Shown here piece by piece: positions 16,459 through 23,818 of a DNA stretch of 64,000 bases; position 1 is the first letter of the stretch; each line of letters begins with the position of its first letter. Where the stretch lies: the NCBI GenBank assembly GCA_965277535.1, contig OZ255825.1, positions 62,001 through 126,000 on the forward strand, given 5' to 3'. A program made the translations under genes and the position numbers. The notes under the pieces are model-generated. The model was not told the origin of the DNA and made no database searches. It saw nothing but the letters and a program-made list of their open reading frames with translations. This DNA comes from Ilyomonas sp965277535. GTDB taxonomy: Bacteria; Bacteroidota; Bacteroidia; Chitinophagales; Chitinophagaceae.

Positions 16459-18630
16459 TTAATGGCCTTCTTCTACCTGAAAGGTAATGGCTTGTTTGGC
16501 TTCAGCGGTAACTGCTTTCCCATTTTGTATTGCCGGAAGCCATTTGGGTCCTTCTTTAATAATTCGTACTGCTTCTGCTGCCGTGCCATAGCCGGGATCT
16601 TTTATTGCTTTTACGTCTGAGACTTTTCCGTTATTATCTACAATAAAAGAAACAATGACCGTATATTTTCCGAAAGGTGCACCATGATCTGTAGGAACTT
16701 CAGATTTGATATTCTTCCGGAGGTATTGTAACCATCCTTCTTTACCACCGGGAAAAGAGGGAGCGATCTGAGCTGATAAAAGAACTTTGTCATACTTTTC
16801 TGAAGTATCAAGTTTTGGTTTTGAATCAACACCCTGATTTCTCTTTCCTTTTACAACGGTGTCTTTTACAATCCTTGGCGGAGCCATACGATGTATTTGT
16901 TGTTTGTTACTTCCCTGGTCTTTTAGAGTGATTTCAATGACTCCATTCTTTCCTTTATCACCATACTGTTTAATTGCTTTGGCCTCTTTCAAAACATTTA
17001 TTGATTCGATTTTGTTTTTATCCATATTATTCACATCTTCTGCTGATGTTTCCTTCCCGTCAACAATGTACAAAGGAGTTGGCTTTTTTGTGGTATCAGT
17101 GGATGATTGCAGAGCATCATTGCTACCGTTGTCATGGTTGAGCAAAGACGCATTTTTATTGGCATTCGCATAAGCGGCTACGCCTTTCAAAATGTCTCTT
17201 GCCATTTGTCCCATTTTATTAGCATCGGTTAACTGTTTTAGGTCATTCAAATTATTCATATAGCCACATTCCACAAGAATTGCCGGATAAGGATTTGCAT
17301 CAATCACATAAATTCCTTGTTCTCTTCGTTGTAACAAGGAGGAACTTGTCGTGAAGTCAGATTGTAAGCTTTTCACAATGCTCGACCCTAACAATTTACT
17401 CCTTGCCAAGTTTGCGTTGCTGTCAACTCTGCTTATGTAAACTTCCATTCCGTTTTTATCACTTTTTGTTCCCTCAGTAGCGTTAACATGTAATGATATA
17501 AAAGCATCGGGCTGAACACTTTTAATGTAACTCATTCTGTCTTGCAAAGGAATTGTAGCATCTTCTGTTCTTGTTAACTTAACAGTAATGCCATATTCCG
17601 GTGCTAATTTCTCAATGGTTTTGGCAATAGACAAGTTGATGTCTTTCTCATAAATGTTATTGCTACCCCAGGCGCCATTTTCCGTTCCGCCATGCCCTGC
17701 ATCAACTACCAAAACAAAAGGTGCATTGGTATGAATGGCTGCTGTGCCTTGTTCATCTTTTTTTAATTTAAAAGCAAACAACAAAACGGTAATTGCCAAA
17801 AGCGGCAAAACAAAAATTCTTCTTGCATAACTGAAGCTGGGTTTCTTTGAAGTGGTAAGCATAAGTAATCGTCTTTTAATTGGTGAATAATGAAATGATT
17901 GTGCAGGTGAAAAAACATTTTTTGCATATTGCGATTGCAGTATCATCAGCGCGAAAGCTTCGGCACTTTTGTTTTCAACCGCTTTTTCATCGGCGATAAA
18001 TTCGTGTATCAGGGCAAGCTCTTTTTGGGCGAGCCAATACAACGGATTGAACCAAAACAATGCAGTAACGGCGCGCATGAACAGCTTATCCCAACTGTGT
18101 TTTTGCTCTATGTGCGTTAGCTCGTGCTTGAAGATTTGCCTACCTCCTTCATCGGATAAAGAGAGCGTGTTTTTCCAGAATAAATTATTGAAAAAGGAAA
18201 ATGGCGATTGCTCCAAATCGGTGTTGATAAAATTGATGCTTTCGATCTTCTCAACTCTGTATTTTGCTTTTAGCCGAAAAATGAAAACAACGCTAAAAAG
18301 GGCTGCTAGCAACAACCCCAGCGCAATAGCACAATAACAAATACTGGCAACATTTGCCCAATTCAAAGCCGAAGAATGAGAAGAAATAATGGCTTCATAA
18401 TCGTTCACAGTGGCAACATTCAACAGCTTTATCACTCCGGTATTGCTACCGTTCCATTGCCACAACTGAAGATAAAATAACGGAAGCATAAGGCTTAACA
18501 AAACTGTTAGCAGCAAATAAAAACGGTTGTAATAATGAAACCGTTTGTTTCGTAGAGCAAGACAATAATAGCCGAAAAAAATAGCGGAATAAATGATTGT
18601 TTTCAGTGCATACAAAAGAAGCGCTTGCAT
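16459..18630 (-). CDS. BlaR1-type M56 metallopeptidase fused to amidase, plug-like and TonB-C domains
   Basis: 723 residues. Four transmembrane segments are visible (about 1-26, 35-57, 95-120, 270-290). The M56 zinc site is HELTHIEQKHSWDKL with a downstream HEFIADEKAV. After the last segment comes an N-acetylmuramoyl-L-alanine amidase (Amidase_3) domain with its zinc ligands: VVDAGHGGTENG, SLHVNA, ILVECGYMNN. Next is a short TonB-receptor-plug-like stretch (LYIVDGKETSAEDVNNMD, KNGVIEITLK) and a TonB C-terminal-like domain (SFPGGKEGWLQYL, VSFIVDNNGKVSDVKAIKDP). The repressor gene lies 10 bases upstream. BlaR1 proteins cleave their repressor on cell-wall stress. The amidase suggests cell-wall cutting or sensing of muropeptides; that is inference. 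Confidence 0.9.
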   Translation of the reverse strand: MQALLLYALKTIIYSAIFFGYYCLALRNKRFHYYNRFYLLLTVLLSLMLPLFYLQLWQWNGSNTGVIKLLNVATVNDYEAIISSHSSALNWANVASICYCAIALGLLLAALFSVVFIFRLKAKYRVEKIESINFINTDLEQSPFSFFNNLFWKNTLSLSDEGGRQIFKHELTHIEQKHSWDKLFMRAVTALFWFNPLYWLAQKELALIHEFIADEKAVENKSAEAFALMILQSQYAKNVFSPAQSFHYSPIKRRLLMLTTSKKPSFSYARRIFVLPLLAITVLLFAFKLKKDEQGTAAIHTNAPFVLVVDAGHGGTENGAWGSNNIYEKDINLSIAKTIEKLAPEYGITVKLTRTEDATIPLQDRMSYIKSVQPDAFISLHVNATEGTKSDKNGMEVYISRVDSNANLARSKLLGSSIVKSLQSDFTTSSSLLQRREQGIYVIDANPYPAILVECGYMNNLNDLKQLTDANKMGQMARDILKGVAAYANANKNASLLNHDNGSNDALQSSTDTTKKPTPLYIVDGKETSAEDVNNMDKNKIESINVLKEAKAIKQYGDKGKNGVIEITLKDQGSNKQQIHRMAPPRIVKDTVVKGKRNQGVDSKPKLDTSEKYDKVLLSAQIAPSFPGGKEGWLQYLRKNIKSEVPTDHGAPFGKYTVIVSFIVDNNGKVSDVKAIKDPGYGTAAEAVRIIKEGPKWLPAIQNGKAVTAEAKQAITFQVEEGH

Positions 18631-18640
18631 AACTATCGTT

Positions 18641-18997
18641 TTACTTTTTCTTAATTTGTTGTAACAGCAATTCCAAATCGGCAACGCTTAATTTCTTTTC
18701 GTCTACCAAAAAAGAAACTGCCTGCGCAAACGAGCCATCGAAATAGCCTTTTACCAGCCCGTTCATGGTATTTTTAAAATAAGCTTGCTTTGAAATGTAA
18801 GGTTTGTATTCGTTCATTCGCCCGTACACTTCAGTTGCTACAAAGCTTTTTTCAATCAAAATTTTAAGCAGCGTAGCAACGGTGTTAGAATGCGGTTTCG
18901 GATCGGGCATGGCTTCAACAATGTCTTTTAAAAAACCCTTTTGTATTTTCCACAACGCCTGCATCACTCCTTCTTCGGCTTTGGTTAAGCTTTTCAT
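18641..18997 (-). CDS. BlaI/MecI/CopY family transcriptional repressor
   Basis: 118 residues. The winged-helix segment is KAEEGVMQALWKIQKGFLKD, then NTVATLLKILIEKSFVATEV, and a dimerisation tail ends in YFDGSFAQAVSFLVDEKKLS. It is the partner of the M56 sensor directly downstream, probably in one transcript. The upstream region has a 14-base palindrome (19001-19014) and related AGTTTATCA half-sites that could be its operators. Cell-wall-stress control is inferred from the family. Confidence 0.93.
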   Translation of the reverse strand: MKSLTKAEEGVMQALWKIQKGFLKDIVEAMPDPKPHSNTVATLLKILIEKSFVATEVYGRMNEYKPYISKQAYFKNTMNGLVKGYFDGSFAQAVSFLVDEKKLSVADLELLLQQIKKK

Positions 18998-19000
18998 ACA

Positions 19001-19063
19001 ACTAAATATTTAGTCGAAGGTAAACGAAGTTTTTAGTTTATCAACTATTTTTTTAGTTTATCA
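19001..19063 (-). promoter_or_regulatory. candidate BlaI operator region
   Basis: A perfect palindrome ACTAAATATTTAGT at 19001-19014 lies just upstream of the repressor start. Two copies of TTTTAGTTTATCA follow at about 19032 and 19051. Dyads like this are where BlaI-type repressors bind; assignment is by position only. Confidence 0.5.
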
Positions 19064-19099
19064 TAAAAAACTTTTACAATTCGCTGACTATAAAATTAG

Positions 19100-19118
19100 A
19101 TGTATATACATATATTTG
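19100..19118 (+). promoter_or_regulatory. marR promoter with overlapping palindrome
   Basis: The -7 box TATATTTG (19111-19118) lies four bases before the GTG start. The perfect palindrome ATGTATATACAT (19100-19111) overlaps its first base and is a good candidate autoregulatory MarR operator. Confidence 0.6.
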
Positions 19119-19122
19119 CATT

Positions 19123-19581
19123 GTGAAATTGGAAGAAGCGATACAAACACAGAACTTTAGCAGTGAAAAACAAAAAGCGGTTTTGAACTTAATGTACACC
19201 ACCTATATTTTAAAAACACGCATCGCTGCCTTGTTGAAGGAGTTTGATTTAACAATGGAACAATACAACGTGCTGCGCATTTTGCGGGGCAAACACCCGC
19301 AGTGCATGTGTGTAAAAGACATTGCAGGAAGGATGATTGAACGCAGTTCTAACGTACCGCGTATTGCCGACCGGCTGGTAGCCAAAAAATTAATCAAGCG
19401 CTATCAATCGAAAGACGATAAGCGACATACTTCGGTAATGCTTACCGAAAAAGCATTGAGCGTGTTGCAAAAAAGCACTGAAAAGTTAAGCGAGCTTCAT
19501 CATTTCAACATTCAAATCAGCGAAACTGAAGCAGCGCAGCTCAATCAGTTACTGGAAAAAATAAACTCTATTTTAGAATGA
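19123..19581 (+). CDS. MarR family transcriptional regulator
   Basis: 152 residues. The winged helix region runs LLKEFDLTMEQYNVLRILRG, then KDIAGRMIERSSNVPRIADR, then the wing LIKRYQSKDDKRHTSVMLTE. The start is GTG at 19123, four bases after a TAnnTTTG box. The stop overlaps the pirin start (ATGA), so it leads an operon with pirin, YceI and a flavin reductase. Similar MarR-led sets respond to quinones or reactive compounds. I infer such a role here. Confidence 0.92.
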   Translation: MKLEEAIQTQNFSSEKQKAVLNLMYTTYILKTRIAALLKEFDLTMEQYNVLRILRGKHPQCMCVKDIAGRMIERSSNVPRIADRLVAKKLIKRYQSKDDKRHTSVMLTEKALSVLQKSTEKLSELHHFNIQISETEAAQLNQLLEKINSILE

Positions 19582-20297
19582 AAACAATATTATATAAAGC
19601 GGGTGAAAGAGGTCATGTACAGCATGGCTGGTTAAACACCTATCACTCATTTTCTTTTGGCAATTATTACAATCCCAACAACATGAACTTCGGCGCCCTG
19701 CGTGTGCTGAACGACGATACATTTGGCGGTGGAATGGGCTTCGGCACGCACCCACATAGCAATATGGAGATTGTAACTTTACCTTTTTCCGGCGCTTTGC
19801 AACATTGCGACAGCACGGGCACACAAGGAATTATCAGCCAGAATGATGTTCAGATCATGAGTGCTGGCAGCGGCATTCAGCACAGCGAAATGAATGCGAA
19901 TAAAAACGAAGCTGTGCAGTTGCTGCAAATTTGGGTAATGCCGAAGTTGTATAATGTTACTCCGCGTTATGAGCAAAAAACGTTCGATATAAAAAGCCGC
20001 AAAAACAAACTTCAGACGGTGGTTGCACCCGATGATGATGGAGCAGTTCAGATTAATCAGGATGCGTGGTTTTTGTTAGGCGATTTAACAACCGGTTTTA
20101 CTGATACTTATTCCATCAAAAACAAAAACAACGGCGCTTACTTTTTTGTAATTGAAGGCAAAGTAGAAGTAGCTGGCACCGTGCTTTCGAAGCGTGATGC
20201 AGTGGGAATCTGGGAAACGGAAAGCATTGATATAAAAGCAACAGAAAAAACAGAACTTTTAATTATAGACGTTCCAATGAATTTTACTAACAATTAA
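19578..20297 (+). CDS. pirin family protein
   Basis: 239 residues, bicupin. The N-terminal cupin carries the pirin metal motif GFGTHPHSNMEIVTL and later GSGIQHSEMN. The C-terminal half (FVIEGKVEVAGTVLSKRDA) is a second beta barrel. Bacterial YhaK/YhhW-type pirins bind metal and some have quercetin dioxygenase activity; the physiological role is mostly unknown. It overlaps the marR stop by four bases and is followed after 11 bases by yceI. Confidence 0.92.
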   Translation: MKTILYKAGERGHVQHGWLNTYHSFSFGNYYNPNNMNFGALRVLNDDTFGGGMGFGTHPHSNMEIVTLPFSGALQHCDSTGTQGIISQNDVQIMSAGSGIQHSEMNANKNEAVQLLQIWVMPKLYNVTPRYEQKTFDIKSRKNKLQTVVAPDDDGAVQINQDAWFLLGDLTTGFTDTYSIKNKNNGAYFFVIEGKVEVAGTVLSKRDAVGIWETESIDIKATEKTELLIIDVPMNFTNN

Positions 20298-20308
20298 AAA
20301 CAAACAAC

Positions 20309-20836
20309 ATGGCAACTTACGTTATTGATCCCGGACATTCAGAGATTACTTTTAAAATCAGGCACCTGATGATTACCAATGTTACCGGACAGTTTACAAA
20401 ATTCAATGGCGGCATGGAAAGCAGCCAAGCTGATTTTACCGATGCAAAAATTCATTTTGAAGCCGACATTGACAGCATCAGTACCAACAATGAACAACGC
20501 GACGGTCATTTAAAAGCAGGTGATTTTTTTGACGTTGCGCAGTATCCAAAGCTTACCTTTCAATCTACGTCATTAGAAAAGCAGGGTGGAGAAATTTACA
20601 AGCTCAACGGCAACCTTTCAGTGCATGGCGTTACCAAACCTGTAACCTTAGCAGCAGAATTGGGCGGCGCAGCGAATGACTTATATGGAAATTCGAGAGT
20701 AGGTTTTGAAATCACCGGCAGCATCCATCGTAAAGATTTTGGAATGGAATTCAATGCACCTTTAGAAACCGGCGGTGTAGTATTAAGCGATGAAGTAAAA
20801 CTGCTGTTAAGTGTGCAGTTAATAAAACAGGCGTAA
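20309..20836 (+). CDS. YceI family protein
   Basis: 175 residues with no signal peptide, so cytoplasmic in this form. It is a lipocalin-like barrel: YVIDPGHSEITFKIRHLMI at the start, DGHLKAGDFFDVAQYPKLTF, NGNLSVHGVTKPVTL and RKDFGMEF. The family binds polyisoprenoids or other long hydrophobic molecules. It is third in the marR operon. Confidence 0.93.
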   Translation: MATYVIDPGHSEITFKIRHLMITNVTGQFTKFNGGMESSQADFTDAKIHFEADIDSISTNNEQRDGHLKAGDFFDVAQYPKLTFQSTSLEKQGGEIYKLNGNLSVHGVTKPVTLAAELGGAANDLYGNSRVGFEITGSIHRKDFGMEFNAPLETGGVVLSDEVKLLLSVQLIKQA

Positions 20837-20870
20837 CAATTGTTGCCTGTAAAAGAGGAGAAGCAAAAAT

Positions 20871-21440
20871 ATGAACATAGAAATTATAGCAGGCAGCCCC
20901 CGCAAAGACAGTGTTACCTTTCGGGTAGCTTTGTTTTTACACAAATATTTTAGTGAACATACACAACACAACATAGGCATTATTGATGTTCGCGACTGGG
21001 ATGTGCCTGCCCATTTGCAGAGTGCCTGGCAATCGCCCGATAAGGCACCGGAAGCTTTGCACCTATTGGCCGAGCGCATGTTTGCAGCAGATGCTTTTAT
21101 TCTGGTAAGTCCTGAATACAATGGCAGCTATGCGGCGGCAATGAAGAATTTGCTGGATCATTTTCCAAAGCAAATGCGCAAGCCGTTTGGTATTGTAACG
21201 GCTTCGCCGGGTGCAATGGGCGGCATCAGAGCCAGCCAGCAAATGCAATTGCTGATTAATGCGTTGTTTGGTATTGCATCGCCTTATATGCTGATTGTAC
21301 CGATGGTGCAAAATAAATTTGATGCAGACGGTAATTTAATAGATGAATCATTTTTAAAGAGCATTGATTTGTTTGTAAAGGAATATGTATGGCTGGCCGA
21401 AAGTATCATTCCGGTGTTAGAACCGGCAGAGTTAGCGTAA
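20871..21440 (+). CDS. NADPH-dependent FMN reductase family protein
   Basis: 189 residues, flavodoxin-like. The phosphate loop IIAGSPRKDSVTFRVA and the flavin-side motif LVSPEYNGSYAAAMKNLLDH are typical of the ChrR/ArsH-like group that reduces quinones, chromate or azo compounds with NAD(P)H. It is last in the marR-pirin-yceI operon, which supports a role against quinone or oxidative stress. A 7-base repeat array and a palindrome follow its stop. Confidence 0.92.
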   Translation: MNIEIIAGSPRKDSVTFRVALFLHKYFSEHTQHNIGIIDVRDWDVPAHLQSAWQSPDKAPEALHLLAERMFAADAFILVSPEYNGSYAAAMKNLLDHFPKQMRKPFGIVTASPGAMGGIRASQQMQLLINALFGIASPYMLIVPMVQNKFDADGNLIDESFLKSIDLFVKEYVWLAESIIPVLEPAELA

Positions 21441-21443
21441 TGC

Positions 21444-21478
21444 GATTTTAGATTTTTGATTTCGGATTTATGATAGCT
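21444..21478 (+). repeat. phased 7-base repeat array (GATNNNN type), 5 units
   Basis: Five contiguous units: GATTTTA, GATTTTT, GATTTCG, GATTTAT, GATAGCT. It starts three bases after the flavin reductase stop. Two units of the same type (GATTTGT, GATAGCT) follow the gene ending at 41952. Confidence 0.65.
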
Positions 21479-21487
21479 GAAATGTGA

Positions 21488-21520
21488 AGACCTATAAGGT
21501 TTTTAAAACCTTATAGGTCT
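21488..21520. repeat. 33-base perfect palindrome, copy 1
   Basis: Arms AGACCTATAAGGTTT and AAACCTTATAGGTCT around TTA. An identical 33-base copy occurs at 35241-35273. Both lie in gaps next to a gene-end terminator hairpin. Confidence 0.9.
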
Positions 21521-21521
21521 A

Positions 21522-22259
21522 TTATACCATCAAATTGTGGCAAAAGAAAACCCTCGTTTTTGCGAGGGTTTTCTTTTGCAAATCATATACATACGGGTAA
21601 ACGATGTGTTTCCAAAGCAAGTACCCTTCGCCTTTTAAATGCAGCCTATCATTGGTAAGGTTGCTTTTTAGTTTGTCATTCTCATCGCAGAAAGCATTGT
21701 AAAGATTGATGAAAGTATAATGGTATTGATTTGCATTTTGAAGTAATCGTTCATTCACCTCTTTTATTTCTTTTCCTTTATTGGTGTATGTTGGAAACTT
21801 ATTATAAACATTGTTAACAGGCAAAATACTTTGCACAAACAATCCGGTTGAAGGGCTTTGTTGATTGATGTAAAAACTAATTGATAAAATATTTTTTCCA
21901 ATGCTATCCGGAGAAATATTCCTGGCAAGGTCATTAACGCCTATCAACAAGAAAATTTTAGAAGGATGCCCTTTTGTTATACCGTCAAGCCTGTGAATAA
22001 CACCTGCCGAAATATCGCCGCTGATACCGCGGTTTTTTATTTTACTGTCGTTCAATAACTCACTCCATTCAGCGCCATCAGTAATGCTGTTACCAAGGAA
22101 AATAATATTTTCTTTTAACTGAGGCAAAGTATTAAAATGCGTTACACGTTGCTAATAATAAGTTGGGAATAGCGAATCAGGATAAGAAGGCAATTGTATC
22201 TGTGCAAAAACAAAATAGTGCAAAAACAAAAGCGCTATTATAGCCATGATTTTTTTCAT
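21522..22259 (-). pseudogene. SGNH/GDSL-family esterase interrupted by an in-frame TAG
   Basis: From the ATG at 22259 the frame reads a signal peptide (MKKIMAIIALLFLHYFVFAQ), then IQLPSYPDSLFPTYY, then TAG at codon 36 (22154-22152), then QRVTHFNTLPQLKENIIFLG and on in the same frame to 21522. The SGNH blocks are intact: IIFLGNSITDGAEW, NRGISGDISAGV, LLIGVNDLA, DRLHLKGEGY. Only the stop breaks it. The gene starts three bases after the epimerase stop, at the end of the sialic-acid operon, so it was probably a sialate O-acetylesterase-like helper. It could also be re-started internally without its signal peptide, or the TAG could be a sequencing error. The C-terminal 17 residues are encoded by a terminator hairpin. 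Confidence 0.8.
21540..21579. terminator. terminator hairpin at the end of the sialic-acid operon
   Basis: 17-base arms GCAAAAGAAAACCCTCG and CGAGGGTTTTCTTTTGC. It overlaps the 3' end of the esterase reading frame and separates it from the convergent flavin reductase gene. Confidence 0.8.
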
Positions 22260-22262
22260 TGC

Positions 22263-23459
22263 CTATGCACTTTTGTTTTTGCCTAAATAAGCATCGAGTA
22301 TTTGAGTACAATACCATTCCTGGCGTGGCAAATGAAACGGCCCTTTAAACAAATTGCCTTTCGCTGTTTGTGCAATGGTTCCATCGCGATGCAGATAACC
22401 AAACCATTCGCCATATTGCTTATCGTGAAAATGCTGATACGAATAATCGTGCACCTGCTTGTGCCATTGCGCATATTTTTCGTTGCCTGTAATGAGATAA
22501 GCCAGTAAGGTGGCAATGATGGTTTCGTTATGAGGCCACCAGAATTTCATGTCCTGCCAATACTCCTGCACAGGTTTGTTGTACACATCCCGAAAGTATA
22601 AAATGCCGCCATGCTCCTTATCCCATCCCCGCTCCCACATATAGTCAAGCATTTTGCAGCCGAGTTCAATCAAATGCTGATCGTTGTTTCTATACACCGC
22701 TTCGTGCAATACAAACCATGCACCTTCAATAGCATGGCCTGGATTAAGCGTTCTTCCGTCAATGTGATTGATGATGCTGCCATCCGGCGCTACCTGTTCC
22801 ATCACGCATTGAATATCATCTTTTACAAAAAAAGTTTCTATTTCTTTTATCCATTTTTCAATCCATTCATCACATCGGCTATCACCAATAGTTTCGCGCA
22901 GTTGTTGTGCTGTGTTCATCATAATCATTGGTACACCAATGCCTTTGCTGGCGCGGGTTTGTGTGAATTTTGGCAATAATTGCTTCTCTCCCGTGGCATA
23001 TTTTATACATTCTCCAAATACTCTTCTCGCGTTGCTGGCGGCTTCTTTATCACCGCTCGCTTTTGCATACGCGGCGGCAGCAATTACATAAAAGGTTTCG
23101 GAGAAAAAATATCTTCTTTTCCGTATCGGTTTGCCATCTCTGGTTACATGAAAAAACATTTGTCCATCGGTATCAAAGCAGTGTTCGTTTAAAAAATCAT
23201 AGCCTAACTTTGCTCCTTCGAGCCATTCTTGTTTTTGTTCAACCGTATTGTACAAAGTTGACAGCAACCATGTGGCGCGACCTTGTATCCAAACGGCTTT
23301 GTCATCATCAAGTAAAGAACCATCACTATCTCGCATCAATAAAAAACCGCCGTGTTCTTTATCAAACGAACGCGGAAACCAAAACGGAATCGTATCATTC
23401 AACAATTGGTTTTGATAAAACTTTTTGAGTTCGATAAGGTCTTGTTCTGAATATTTCAT
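22263..23459 (-). CDS. N-acylglucosamine 2-epimerase (AGE/RnBP family)
   Basis: 398 residues, alpha/alpha-barrel. It interconverts N-acetylmannosamine and N-acetylglucosamine, the step after sialic-acid cleavage in Bacteroidota. Family motifs are PFWFPRSFDKEHGGFLLMRD, WIQGRATWLLSTLYN, NPGHAIEGAWFVLHEA (with the conserved catalytic-site His), WERGWDKEHGGILYF, and FWWPHNETIIATL. It lies between the sialidase and the esterase in the same direction. It replaces the NanE type used by proteobacteria. Confidence 0.93.
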   Translation of the reverse strand: MKYSEQDLIELKKFYQNQLLNDTIPFWFPRSFDKEHGGFLLMRDSDGSLLDDDKAVWIQGRATWLLSTLYNTVEQKQEWLEGAKLGYDFLNEHCFDTDGQMFFHVTRDGKPIRKRRYFFSETFYVIAAAAYAKASGDKEAASNARRVFGECIKYATGEKQLLPKFTQTRASKGIGVPMIMMNTAQQLRETIGDSRCDEWIEKWIKEIETFFVKDDIQCVMEQVAPDGSIINHIDGRTLNPGHAIEGAWFVLHEAVYRNNDQHLIELGCKMLDYMWERGWDKEHGGILYFRDVYNKPVQEYWQDMKFWWPHNETIIATLLAYLITGNEKYAQWHKQVHDYSYQHFHDKQYGEWFGYLHRDGTIAQTAKGNLFKGPFHLPRQEWYCTQILDAYLGKNKSA

Positions 23460-23544
23460 ATTTGAAAAAGATATTGATTCATTAATTCAGTCAATTCAAT
23501 AATTGTCGTTGAACGGTATCAGATAGAAGATATTTGAGATGCCA

Positions 23545-23620
23545 TCATTCCGCAAATGCCCTCAACACGATGATGGAAATGATAATCAAACTTGCGAGGG
23601 CTTTGTGCGGAATCTGCTCT
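23545..23620 (+). repeat. 70-75-base element with TTCCGCAAATGCCCTC / GAGGGCTTTGTGCGGAA ends, copy A
   Basis: It starts TCATTCCGCAAATGCCCTC and ends GAGGGCTTTGTGCGGAATC, with a variable middle. Further copies lie at 53939-54008 and, inverted, at 54083-54154. A broken relative follows at 23691-23780. The whole gap 23460-23818 has no gene and is made largely of these repeats. Confidence 0.85.
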
Positions 23621-23690
23621 CGAAAGTTGAGTGAGTTGCAATGTTGTAAACAGCATCATTCTCTTCTAATATCTTTATTCTTCAATCATC

Positions 23691-23780
23691 AGACCTGCCT
23701 GTCGGCAGACAGGTTCCGCACAAAGCCGCCTGCAAGAGTGATTATTGTGCAAAACCAAACGGCCGCAATTGCGGAATGAC
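23691..23780 (-). repeat. diverged copy of the TTCCGC element, interrupted by a 20-base palindrome
   Basis: Other inverted copies read CAGATTCCGCACAAAGCC. Here CAGA and TTCCGCACAAAGCC are separated by a 20-base palindrome, CCTGCCTGTCGGCAGACAGG (23694-23713). The far end TTGCGGAATGACG is kept (23768-23780), and the middle is diverged. Confidence 0.75.
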
Positions 23781-23818
23781 GAAGCCAGAATTCATTGGGC
23801 GATTCATTGTTAAAACAC

